Source: an uncultured Flammeovirgaceae bacterium
GTDB lineage: Bacteria; Bacteroidota; Bacteroidia; Cytophagales; Cyclobacteriaceae
Direction of reading: 5' to 3'
Length of the DNA stretch: 11,197 bases
Assembly (NCBI GenBank): GCA_937138955.1
Contig: CAKZPJ010000369.1
Location: forward strand, 1-11,197
In this document: positions 1 through 7,791 of the stretch, piece by piece
How the letters are laid out: each line of letters begins with the position of its first letter
Numbering within the stretch: the stretch's first letter is position 1
Position numbers and translations under genes: made by a program
Notes under the pieces: generated by a model
What the model was told of the DNA's origin: nothing
Databases searched by the model: none
The model's input: only the letters and a program-made list of their open reading frames with translations

Positions 1-950
1 ATAAAGACTTTTTCCGCAACTCCAAAGACATAGATCTAACTACGGGTGATGCAGTAGTGGTCGACGTTCTCAACGGCTATCATATTGGTCATGTGTCGTT
101 ACAGGGTGAGTTAGTCCGTCTGCAAATGCAGAAGAAAAAGGTACCTAATAACGATCAAATCCGTACTATTTATCGAATAGCCACGGAGCAGGATTTGGAA
201 AAATTCCGTAAGGTATGTAACCGCGAAATGCCAACGCTCTACCGAACGCGTGATATTATTCAGAAGCTGAACTTATCCATGAAACTTTCTGACGTGGAAT
301 ATCAGGCGGATAATAATAAGGCTACTTTCTATTATTCTGCCGAGAGCCGGGTCGATTTTCGGGAGCTAATAAAAATATTAGCGGGAGAATTCCGCATCCG
401 AATTGAAATGCGACAAATCAGCTTACGACAAGAAGCAGGTCGGCTAGGAGGTATTGGCTCCTGTGGTCGCGAACTTTGTTGCTCTACCTGGCTTTCTGAT
501 TTTAAAAGCGTCTCTACTTCGGCGGCTCGCTATCAAAACCTTTCTCTCAACCCTAGCAAACTTTCTGGTCAGTGCGGACGGCTTAAATGCTGCCTCAACT
601 ACGAGTTAGAAACATATATGGATGCCCTCAAACGCATCCCCGAAGTCAATCGCCCTTTAAAAACACAGAAAGGGGAAGCGGTGCTACAAAAGACCGATAT
701 TTTTAAAAGAATAATGTGGTTCAGCTTTGCTGGTGAAAGTGCCTGGGTTCCCCTAAGTGCCCAACGAGTACAAGAAATTTTAGAGCTGAATAAGCAAGGT
801 AAAGTACCGGATACACTCGTTGAAAATCATATAATCACTAAGACTGATTCGGGTGTCTTAAACAATGATTTAGTGAAAATGGATAAAAAGTTTCAAAAGA
901 AGCATAAGCATAAGCCCAAACACCGCAATAAGCGAAAGAAAAAGAATTAA
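1..950 (+). CDS. ricT: RicT/PSP1-family regulatory protein (5'-truncated)
   Basis: This is the C-terminal, larger part of a RicT (YaaT/PSP1-domain) protein. In Bacillus subtilis RicT works with RicA and RicF in a complex that binds [4Fe-4S] clusters and affects RNase Y-dependent RNA processing and the Spo0A phosphorelay; the role in Bacteroidota is not established. The frame is open to the left edge: 18 more in-frame codons (3-56) precede the GTG at 57 and read as family sequence (KDFFRNSKDIDLTTGDAV), so the GTG is an internal valine codon and the true start lies outside the window. Numbered from that GTG, the diagnostic cysteine motifs are CGRELCC (residues 136-142) and CGRLKCC (173-179), separated by the conserved NLSLNPSKLSGQ stretch. 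The last 23 or so residues are rich in Lys, His and Arg. gldH follows 48 bp downstream. The family call is firm; the function here is inferred. Confidence 0.93.
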   Translation, partial: KDFFRNSKDIDLTTGDAVVVDVLNGYHIGHVSLQGELVRLQMQKKKVPNNDQIRTIYRIATEQDLEKFRKVCNREMPTLYRTRDIIQKLNLSMKLSDVEYQADNNKATFYYSAESRVDFRELIKILAGEFRIRIEMRQISLRQEAGRLGGIGSCGRELCCSTWLSDFKSVSTSAARYQNLSLNPSKLSGQCGRLKCCLNYELETYMDALKRIPEVNRPLKTQKGEAVLQKTDIFKRIMWFSFAGESAWVPLSAQRVQEILELNKQGKVPDTLVENHIITKTDSGVLNNDLVKMDKKFQKKHKHKPKHRNKRKKKN

Positions 951-998
951 CACCATTCGTTTTTCATTCCTTCTCTTGTTTTATCTTAGTAGCCATCA

Positions 999-1520
999 AT
1001 GAAACTATTTGCAGTTCCCAGCTATTTGGTTCTTATTCGTCACTGGGCTTGTTCGATTATACTGGCATCCCTCCTTCTGCTAGTCCTCACTCGCTGCGAT
1101 GACAACCGCGTGTACGAAGACAATACCGATTTTGATCAAACGGTATGGGCAGCTGATAGCTTACTAAATTTTCGCTTTCAGATAGATGAGCCCGAGCAGG
1201 CTTACAATATTTATTGGAACGTGCGAAACACTGTATCTTACCCTTTCCGTAATTTATATCTTACTTATTACTTAGAAGATACACTAGGCAACACCCTAAA
1301 AACTGATCTCTACGAAATGAAACTGTTTGAGCCTCGCACTGGAAAACCTTACGGAAGCGGACTTGGTGACATCTTTTCTCACCAGATTTTGGCTTTGCCT
1401 AATTATAAGTTTGATACGGCTGGTATGTACCAAATTCGTCTCCAGCAGTATATGCGGCAAGACACTCTACCCGAGATTCTTTCGGTAGGAGTACGGGTGG
1501 AAATAGCCGAAAAAGATTAG
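999..1520 (+). CDS. gldH: GldH-type gliding motility lipoprotein
   Basis: A 173-residue protein matching GldH, a cell-envelope lipoprotein needed for gliding motility in Flavobacterium johnsoniae. An N-terminal signal segment (about residues 10-32, a long hydrophobic run) ends at Cys33, followed by DDNRVYED, a sequence I recognise at the mature N terminus of GldH proteins. The mature part is a compact beta-rich domain with family-like stretches such as YPFRNLYLTYYLEDT (about 77-91) and a GDIFSHQI segment. The lipobox reads LTRC, with Arg at -1 where Gly, Ala or Ser is usual, so lipidation is likely but not textbook. It lies 48 bp after ricT and 12 bp before the oxoprolinase-like gene, which suggests cotranscription. 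The name rests on recognition of the family and on the ricT neighbour. Confidence 0.85.
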   Translation: MKLFAVPSYLVLIRHWACSIILASLLLLVLTRCDDNRVYEDNTDFDQTVWAADSLLNFRFQIDEPEQAYNIYWNVRNTVSYPFRNLYLTYYLEDTLGNTLKTDLYEMKLFEPRTGKPYGSGLGDIFSHQILALPNYKFDTAGMYQIRLQQYMRQDTLPEILSVGVRVEIAEKD

Positions 1521-1532
1521 CTAAGAGTAACG

Positions 1533-4500
1533 ATGGCTACGCAGCAGAGCGAACGGTGGAAAATTTGGGTAGATACCGGAGGTACTTTTACCGATTGTTT
1601 AGCGCATAGTCCGTCAGGAGCACTTCATCGAGTTAAGGTGCTTAGTGACAGTACCCTACGTGGCAAATTGCTAGAAGCTATCAGTCCTACCCAGTGGAGA
1701 ATTCGGCAAAACTGGCACATCAATAAGGCTGACCTGCTTAATGATTACACCTTCCAACTGCTGAACTCACCGACACTTCTGGTGAAAAAGTTTGATCCAA
1801 CCGATAGTTCTATAACGTTAGAAGAGCCTATATCGGAAGAGGAAGCTGGAAGAGATTTTACGCTAACCGCTTTTGAAGAAGCTCCAGTGTTAGCTACTCG
1901 CTTGGCTACTATTACCCCACTCAATCAACCGCTGCCTCTGATGGAAATGCGATTGGGTACAACTCGAGGTACCAACGCCTTACTAGAGCGAAAAGGAGCT
2001 AAAACCACCTTACTCGTCACTCGAGGCTTTAAAGATTTGCTAGCCATTGGCACCCAGCAACGGCCGCATATTTTCTCATTGAACATTCAGAAATCAGCTC
2101 CTTACTGCAACCACATTATTGAAGTAAATGAACGGTTAGATGCTCAGGGAAATACCGTGATTTCTCAGAGTGATGATAATGTAGATAATGTACTTCAGCA
2201 ACTGATTTTAACCCAACCCGAGTCAGTAGCCATTGCGCTGCTGCACAGCTATCGTAATCCGGTGCATGAGCAGCAGATAGCTAAATCACTAGCTGACCAG
2301 AATTTTTCTTACGTTTCAATTTCTTCTGAGCTTTCTTCTTCTCAGAAAATACTACCCCGAGCGGCCACTGCCGTCGTCAATGCCTACCTCGCTCCCATTA
2401 TTCATCACTACTTGAATCGCATTCGAGCGCGTATTCCTGACGGAAGTTTAAAAGTGATGAGTAGTACCGGTGGATTAGCCGATGCTCATCTTTATCAACC
2501 TAAAGATAGTCTACTCAGTGGCCCCGCTGGAGGCATAGTGGGATCGGCGGCGGTGCTCAAACAGGTTCAATCGCAAAACCCTAATTTTCGGCGGTTACTT
2601 TCGCTAGATATGGGTGGCACCAGTACCGACGTATCCCGGTATGATGGCGAGTACGACTATCAGTACATTACTAAGGTAGGCGATGCCGAGATCACCTCCC
2701 CAGCTTTGGCGATTGAAACCGTTGCGGCTGGAGGGGGCTCTATCTGTCAATACAAAAATGATGCACTTATCGTAGGCCCCGAGAGTGCCGGAGCTTACCC
2801 GGGTCCGGCTTGCTACGGACAAGGTGGGCCACTCACCGTTACCGATGTAAACCTACTACTGGGAAGGTTGCGCGCGGATAAATTTGGAATCCCTATTGAT
2901 CGCAGTGCTTCCCAACAAGCTCTAGCGAAGGTAAAGGAAGCTTTAACCAACTCATCCGAAATTTCTGATGAAGAACTACTGCTGGGTTTTCTGCGAATTG
3001 CCAACGAAAAGATGACGGATGCCGTCCGTAGTATCTCCGTCAAGAAAGGTTTTGATCCTACCGAATATTCACTACTAGGATTTGGCGGAGCAGGCGGACA
3101 ACATGTTTGTGAAATTTCTTCACTACTCAATATTAGGACCATCATTATTCCGCAGGATGCCGGACTACTCAGTGCCTACGGGATGGGACAAGCTGTGCTG
3201 GAACGGTTCGCTACTCGCCAAGTGCTCCGGCCCTACGTTGAAGTTCAGGATGATCTAGCAAATTGGATTGAGCAACTTCGCCGAGAAGCTACTGAACTGT
3301 GCCAGCAGGAAGGCTACGAAGAAGGTGAGCTACAAACCCGCTTTATTAAACTATTCCTACGATTTGAGGGACAAGAGAGCACGCTAGACGTAGACTTCTC
3401 GCACTCTGACGAAGCAATTGATATTTTTCGCCAACGTTACGAAGCTCTATTCGGTCACTGGCTCGCAGATCGTACTATAGAGTTAGAATCTATTAAGGTA
3501 GTCGTTTCTACTGCCCCTCCGACTGTGCCTACACCCGTAGTAGAAAGAGAATATACTCCTGCTACCAACGTAAATCAATCAGCTTACACCCAAGATGGCT
3601 GGATTCCTGTACCCGTGTACGATTGGGATCAGCTTCAAGCGGGTGCTTCTTTTTTTGGCCCCGCCTTAGTTATTAGCAATACCACTACACTGTGGGTAGA
3701 ATCCAACTGGCAATTCCAGCTCGATGGTTTCGGCAACGCCTTGCTCTTCTCCGAAGAAGAGACTGACCCGCTTCACGCTGAAGCTCCCGAGGCAGTGCAG
3801 TTAGCGTTGTTTACTAACCGCTTCACCAGCATTGCTTCCGGAATGGGTGCTTTGCTGGAACGAACCTCCTTCTCAGTCAATGTGAAAGAACGCTTAGACT
3901 TTTCCTGCGCTTTACTAAGTGCTAATGCGAAGCTGATTGTTAACGCCCCCCATATTCCCGTTCACTTAGGTAGTTTAGGAATATGCGTGCGAGCCGTTCG
4001 GGAAAGCATTGCTATGGAGGAAGGCGATGTGATCATTACTAATCATCCTGGCTACGGTGGTTCGCATTTGCCTGATGTCACTCTCATCAGTCCGGTTTAT
4101 TTTGAGAAACAACTTATCGGTTACCTAGCGAATCGGGCGCATCACGCTGAGATTGGTGGTTCCCGGCCTGGTTCTATGCCTACTCGGGCTACTACTTTAG
4201 CGGAAGAAGGGGTGGTGATTTCGCCTACCTATTTGGTACGTCAAGGCGAACCTCGGTGGGACGCAATTCGTCAGTTATTTACTACCGGCAGGTTTCCTAC
4301 CCGCAATGTTGAAGAAAATTTAGCCGACCTCAACGGTGGTCTAGCTAGCATCCGCTGGGGCATCGAGGCCTTACAGCGATTAGCCCAGCAGCACGGCGTG
4401 AATGCGATTTCGCACTACATGCAACAGATTGAATCTCGTACCGCTCATCGTATGGCGAATTGCCTGAAAGAACTAGAACAGACTTCATATTCTGCCACTG

Positions 4501-5336
4501 AGTTTTTAGACGATGGTAGCAAACTGAAGGTACGAGTTACAGCTGAGCAAGAAAATCATCTAACGGTAGACTTTACCGGAAGTGCGCCTACTCATCCAAA
4601 CAATTTTAACGCTACTCCGGCCATTGTTTACAGTGCTGTGATGTATGTGCTTCGCTTACTCTTAAACGAAGACTTACCATTAAATGAGGGATTACTTGAA
4701 TCAATCAAAATCGTACTGCCGAAGGATTCTATTCTAAACCCAGAGTTTACCAATGATCCATCAAAGTGTCCGGCGGTGGTAGGCGGCAATACCGAAACCA
4801 GCCAACGATTGGTAGATACGCTACTAAAAGCGTTTGGGATGGCAGCCTGTAGTCAGGGAACGATGAACAATGTGCTGTTCGGTAACGAGCAGTTCGGCTA
4901 CTACGAAACTATTGGCGGCGGAAGTGGCGCTGGTTCTGGATTCGGTGGAGCGGATGCGGTACATCAGCATATGACTAATACGCGCATCACTGATCCCGAA
5001 GTGCTGGAGTTTCGCTATCCAGTACGTCTGGATGAATTCTCAATTCGTCCCCATTCGGGCGGAGGCGGAAAGTGGTCGGGAGGAAATGGTATTGTTCGGA
5101 AGTTCACTTTTTTAGCTCCGCTATCGCTCACTGTACTTACGCAGCATCGTAATGTTGCTCCCTATGGTATGGCGGGTGGGCAGCCCGGCAAAGTGGGTCG
5201 CCAATGGATTGTCCGAAAAGATGGCACCAAAGAAACACTAATGAATGTAGGTGAAGCCGAGATGCAAGCGGGCGATCAGTTTATCATCCATACACCCGGC
5301 GGAGGAGGTTATGGCTCGGATACTGATGTCAATTAG
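1533..5336 (+). CDS. Fused HyuA-HyuB hydrolase, 5-oxoprolinase family
   Basis: A 1267-residue cytoplasmic enzyme of the ATP-dependent hydantoinase/5-oxoprolinase family, with both subunits fused as in eukaryotic OPLAH (about 1288 residues). 5-Oxoprolinase opens 5-oxoproline to glutamate using ATP. The HyuA half has the actin-like ATPase phosphate motifs WVDTGGTFTD (12-21) and LSLDMGGTSTDVS (356-368), GTTRGTNALLERKG (142-155), AGGGS (399-403) and GGAGGQH (518-524). The HyuB half starts near 745 and has NHPGYGGSHLPD (837-848), RAHHAEIGG (868-876, probable metal ligands), the Gly-rich run and MTNTRITDPEVLE (1147-1159), SGGGGKWSGGNG (1175-1186) and a terminal TPGGGGYG. Compared with OPLAH as I recall it, about 60 extra residues sit between the first ATPase motif and GTTRGTN (roughly 45-135), so the substrate may differ. 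The ATG lies 12 bp after gldH. The family is certain; the exact substrate is not. Confidence 0.88.
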   Translation: MATQQSERWKIWVDTGGTFTDCLAHSPSGALHRVKVLSDSTLRGKLLEAISPTQWRIRQNWHINKADLLNDYTFQLLNSPTLLVKKFDPTDSSITLEEPISEEEAGRDFTLTAFEEAPVLATRLATITPLNQPLPLMEMRLGTTRGTNALLERKGAKTTLLVTRGFKDLLAIGTQQRPHIFSLNIQKSAPYCNHIIEVNERLDAQGNTVISQSDDNVDNVLQQLILTQPESVAIALLHSYRNPVHEQQIAKSLADQNFSYVSISSELSSSQKILPRAATAVVNAYLAPIIHHYLNRIRARIPDGSLKVMSSTGGLADAHLYQPKDSLLSGPAGGIVGSAAVLKQVQSQNPNFRRLLSLDMGGTSTDVSRYDGEYDYQYITKVGDAEITSPALAIETVAAGGGSICQYKNDALIVGPESAGAYPGPACYGQGGPLTVTDVNLLLGRLRADKFGIPIDRSASQQALAKVKEALTNSSEISDEELLLGFLRIANEKMTDAVRSISVKKGFDPTEYSLLGFGGAGGQHVCEISSLLNIRTIIIPQDAGLLSAYGMGQAVLERFATRQVLRPYVEVQDDLANWIEQLRREATELCQQEGYEEGELQTRFIKLFLRFEGQESTLDVDFSHSDEAIDIFRQRYEALFGHWLADRTIELESIKVVVSTAPPTVPTPVVEREYTPATNVNQSAYTQDGWIPVPVYDWDQLQAGASFFGPALVISNTTTLWVESNWQFQLDGFGNALLFSEEETDPLHAEAPEAVQLALFTNRFTSIASGMGALLERTSFSVNVKERLDFSCALLSANAKLIVNAPHIPVHLGSLGICVRAVRESIAMEEGDVIITNHPGYGGSHLPDVTLISPVYFEKQLIGYLANRAHHAEIGGSRPGSMPTRATTLAEEGVVISPTYLVRQGEPRWDAIRQLFTTGRFPTRNVEENLADLNGGLASIRWGIEALQRLAQQHGVNAISHYMQQIESRTAHRMANCLKELEQTSYSATEFLDDGSKLKVRVTAEQENHLTVDFTGSAPTHPNNFNATPAIVYSAVMYVLRLLLNEDLPLNEGLLESIKIVLPKDSILNPEFTNDPSKCPAVVGGNTETSQRLVDTLLKAFGMAACSQGTMNNVLFGNEQFGYYETIGGGSGAGSGFGGADAVHQHMTNTRITDPEVLEFRYPVRLDEFSIRPHSGGGGKWSGGNGIVRKFTFLAPLSLTVLTQHRNVAPYGMAGGQPGKVGRQWIVRKDGTKETLMNVGEAEMQAGDQFIIHTPGGGGYGSDTDVN

Positions 5337-5337
5337 T

Positions 5338-5781
5338 CTAAATATGAGAAATCTCGGTGAGTTGTTGAGTATAAAGCTGAAGTGCTTGTTTCACATCTAT
5401 TTGCCGTAGCTCGAGCATAGTCTCGAGCCCTTCCAGCTTAGCATCGCATAGTTGCGTTTTAGAAATCTTAGCTGCCAAGCCATTTGACTTTAGCATCCCA
5501 TTGGCTATTACTGCTACGACTGATAAAATAGATGCTGCCAGACACAGAGCTTGCCAAACCGGAACCCCAAATGATACCATATCTTTGGCCGAACTTATAA
5601 ATCCTTCGCCACCAACCCCCGGCCCAGCGGTCAAGGCAGCAGCTAGTGCTCCGGCAATAATAGAAGAATTTATCAGCTTAGTATTTTGCGGTTTGGATTT
5701 ACGGAGATAGTTAGCAAGCTCCTGCCGTTTGGTCTTGATCTTCACCAGGAGTATATTTTCGTCGTTAGCATTTTCGGCCAT
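5338..5781 (-). CDS. Uncharacterised small two-helix membrane protein
   Basis: A 147-residue protein I cannot assign to a named family. It has a charged N-terminal helix (about 8-35, many Lys/Glu/Arg), a small-residue-rich hydrophobic segment (about 37-58, IIAGALAAALTAGPGVGG), a short polar loop, a stronger membrane helix (about 74-95, WQALCLAASILSVVAVIANG), and an amphipathic, coiled-coil-like C-terminal helix (about 100-143) with LEGLETMLELRQIDVKQALQLY. The layout suggests a membrane hairpin with both ends on the same side. Similar proteins seem familiar to me from cyanobacteria, but that is a memory impression and not a search result. The gene lies downstream of the transporter on the same strand (gap 145 bp) and ends one base from the stop of the convergent hydrolase gene. 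ATG at 5779-5781 is the natural start. Coding is supported by consistent protein-like composition; the function is unknown. Confidence 0.75.
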   Translation of the reverse strand: MAENANDENILLVKIKTKRQELANYLRKSKPQNTKLINSSIIAGALAAALTAGPGVGGEGFISSAKDMVSFGVPVWQALCLAASILSVVAVIANGMLKSNGLAAKISKTQLCDAKLEGLETMLELRQIDVKQALQLYTQQLTEISHI

Positions 5782-5823
5782 AGGTTAGTTTTTAAGTGGT
5801 ATATGGGGCTAGTAGATCGTAAA

Positions 5824-5831
5824 CAAAAATA
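5824..5831 (-). promoter_or_regulatory. Possible -7 box for the two-helix protein gene
   Basis: On the minus strand this reads TATTTTTG, a full match to the Bacteroidota -7 consensus TAnnTTTG, 42 bp upstream of the ATG at 5781. No TTG lies at the usual distance upstream; the nearest is only 11 bp away. The region is AT-rich, so a chance match is quite possible. The gene could also be read through from the transporter gene upstream. Confidence 0.3.
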
Positions 5832-5926
5832 GTATAAACTTTCAAGTTATGAGGTATGATCGCCTGAAAGCTTCGCAGAGCTACATCCGTATTTTATCAT
5901 ATAAAGCTAACAAGCGGTTGGGATAA

Positions 5927-7270
5927 TTAGGCTTCGCTAACCTCGTCATCAACATCATCCACAAAAGTTACTAACAAACCGGCTAAGATCATAGCAACCC
6001 CACCCAGCATAAGCACATAAATAGCCTGGTTATTGAAGAATGTACGGGAAAAAAATCCCAATGTACCCGAAGCAATAATCTGAGGAATTACGATAAAGAA
6101 ATTAAAGATACCCATGTAAATTCCCATTTTAGACGGAGGTAACGATCCAGCTAAAATCGCGTAGGGCATGGTTAAAATACTGGCCCAAGCAAACCCCACT
6201 CCTAACATAGATACTAATAACATATTGGGGTCTTGAATAAAGTAAATGGAAATAAGGCTCAACCCGCCAATACATAAGCCGATCAAATACACCCACTTAC
6301 GGCCTAAGGTCTTGGCCATACGAGGGAGTAAAAAAGCTAGTACTGCTGAAAAACCATTATATACGGCGAAACAAACTCCTACCCAATTAGCTCCCTCATT
6401 GTAGAGTTCAGATGTTGCATCAGTAGTACCATAAACGTGGCTAGTCACGGCCGAAGTAGTGTACAGCCACATACAAAACAAGGCAAACCAAGTGAAGAAT
6501 TGCACCACAGCCAGTTGTATCATTGTCTTGGGCATCTTAGCAAAATCTGTAAAGATTTGCCCAATTCCTTCATCAACCAGTTCGGTACCTTCCTCTCCAT
6601 TGAAGCGACGAAATTCTTCCGGCGGGTACTCCCGCGTTCGTAGTACTGACCATAACACGGCAGTAAAAAATGCGAAGCCACCCAAATAAAACGACCATTT
6701 CACCGAATCCGGGATTTGTCCTTCGGGAGCGGTGTTAGCCACTTCAAACCAATTGGCCAGCATATAGGGTAAGGCCGAAGCAATAACAGCCCCCACCCCA
6801 ATAAAAAATGTTTGTACCGCAAAGCCCATCGTTCGCTGCGAGGAAGGCAACATATCTGCTACCAAAGCCCGGAAGGGTTCCATGGAGATATTAATGGAGG
6901 CATCCATAATCCATAAGGTGCCAGCGGCAATCCAGAGTACGGGTGAGTTAGGCATGATCACCAGCGCAATACTAGCCAGTATTGCACCAATTAAAAAGAA
7001 AGGTCTTCGTCGTCCTAGCTTCGGATGCCAAGTACGGTCGCTGAAGTAACCCACAATAGGCTGTACCAACAGGCCAGTAGTAGGAGCAGCAATCCACAGA
7101 ATTGGAATATCATCTACGCTGGCTCCGAGTGTTTCAAAAATACGGCTGGTATTAGCATTTTGCAGCGCGAAGCCAAATTGGATACCGAGAAAACCAAAGT
7201 TCATATTCCAGATTTGCCAAAAGCTTAGCCTAGGTTTTTCTACGGGAGTAGTGGTAGTGCTTGAAGACAT
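5927..7270 (-). CDS. SLC45-like major facilitator (sugar-type) transporter
   Basis: A 447-residue inner-membrane transporter with 12 predicted membrane helices (first near 20-37, last near 417-437) and a central polar loop of about residues 210-248. The hallmark loop between helices 2 and 3, GYFSDRTWHPKLGRRRPF (74-91), and the RALVADMLP segment (134-142) after helix 4 are typical of the SLC45/sucrose and glycoside-cation symporter branch. A second conserved region, MPYAILAGSLPPSKMGIYMG (368-387), is the matching C-half motif. Members of this branch usually move di- or oligosaccharides with a cation; the substrate here cannot be read. No glycoside hydrolase, SusC/SusD pair or regulator gene is adjacent. 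ATG at 7268-7270 begins a short Ser/Thr N terminus and is a suitable start. No full promoter match was seen upstream. Confidence 0.88.
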   Translation of the reverse strand: MSSSTTTTPVEKPRLSFWQIWNMNFGFLGIQFGFALQNANTSRIFETLGASVDDIPILWIAAPTTGLLVQPIVGYFSDRTWHPKLGRRRPFFLIGAILASIALVIMPNSPVLWIAAGTLWIMDASINISMEPFRALVADMLPSSQRTMGFAVQTFFIGVGAVIASALPYMLANWFEVANTAPEGQIPDSVKWSFYLGGFAFFTAVLWSVLRTREYPPEEFRRFNGEEGTELVDEGIGQIFTDFAKMPKTMIQLAVVQFFTWFALFCMWLYTTSAVTSHVYGTTDATSELYNEGANWVGVCFAVYNGFSAVLAFLLPRMAKTLGRKWVYLIGLCIGGLSLISIYFIQDPNMLLVSMLGVGFAWASILTMPYAILAGSLPPSKMGIYMGIFNFFIVIPQIIASGTLGFFSRTFFNNQAIYVLMLGGVAMILAGLLVTFVDDVDDEVSEA

Positions 7271-7791
7271 TATTATATAGTATAACTAATTAAAGGATGC
7301 ACTTCGCAATGATGAAGCAAATTTGGCAAAAACAGCCAGATTTCTCTAACACTAATACCATTTTTATAATTTAATTAAATAGATTATTGTTTCTGCCAGT
7401 TTAACTCGTTGGTCTATTAGCTAATCTTCCTCAGTATGAATGACTAACCTGCTTTGCGAACTTCGTTGAGTTGGCCTTATTGACACTTCATATCCCTACC
7501 GCCTCAGATTGGGCTATGATTAATCGATAAAATTAGTCAGTAACAAAGTTTCCATTTACAACTTTGAGAAAATTTATGGCGATAAATAAAAAAAACTGTA
7601 TAAATGAAGCGTAGTATTTGCGCATACCAAAATTCCTTCCTTACCTTTGTCCCATAATTGCATTTTTACTGCCCTACCAAACTATTCGTCTGAATTTCAA
7701 TTAGACAGACCAGAGGTCGTACTAACTTTTTGTATTTCCATTTCCTTTTTATAAACCAAATTTTCATTCATTCTATAACTAGAATTAAGTT
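7271..7791. other. Divergent intergenic region between transporter and histone-like gene
   Basis: This 521-bp AT-rich stretch has no convincing ORF; ATG-initiated frames on both strands close within about 12 codons. It holds the upstream regions of both neighbours. The right part carries a good promoter (7618-7649) and the leader of the histone-like gene. The left part, next to the transporter start, has only an imperfect, palindromic -7-like site, CAAATTTG (7318-7325). I saw no tRNA, no long repeat and no recognisable riboswitch in 7330-7610. Confidence 0.7.
7618..7649 (+). promoter_or_regulatory. Bacteroidota-type promoter of the histone-like gene
   Basis: TTG at 7618-7620 (within TTTG), a 21-bp spacer and TACCTTTG at 7642-7649 match the Bacteroidota housekeeping promoter pattern (TTG, then TAnnTTTG). 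Transcription would begin near 7655, giving a leader of about 135 nt before the ATG at 7792. The match and orientation are seen in the sequence; activity is inferred. Confidence 0.6.

Noticed and set aside
2604..3145. Minus-strand frames (72 and 110 codons) inside the hydrolase gene
   Set aside because: They lie opposite conserved catalytic motifs of the HyuA half and have no family-like sequence.
5409..5428. Perfect 7-bp inverted repeat GCTCGAG/CTCGAGC with a 6-nt loop, possible terminator of the hydrolase gene
   Set aside because: It lies inside the two-helix protein gene and arises from two in-frame Leu-Glu codon pairs (CTC GAG). CTCGAG is itself palindromic and no T run follows.
7318..7325. 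CAAATTTG as a -7 box for the transporter gene
   Set aside because: It misses the first consensus base, is palindromic, and has no TTG partner at 19-21 bp.
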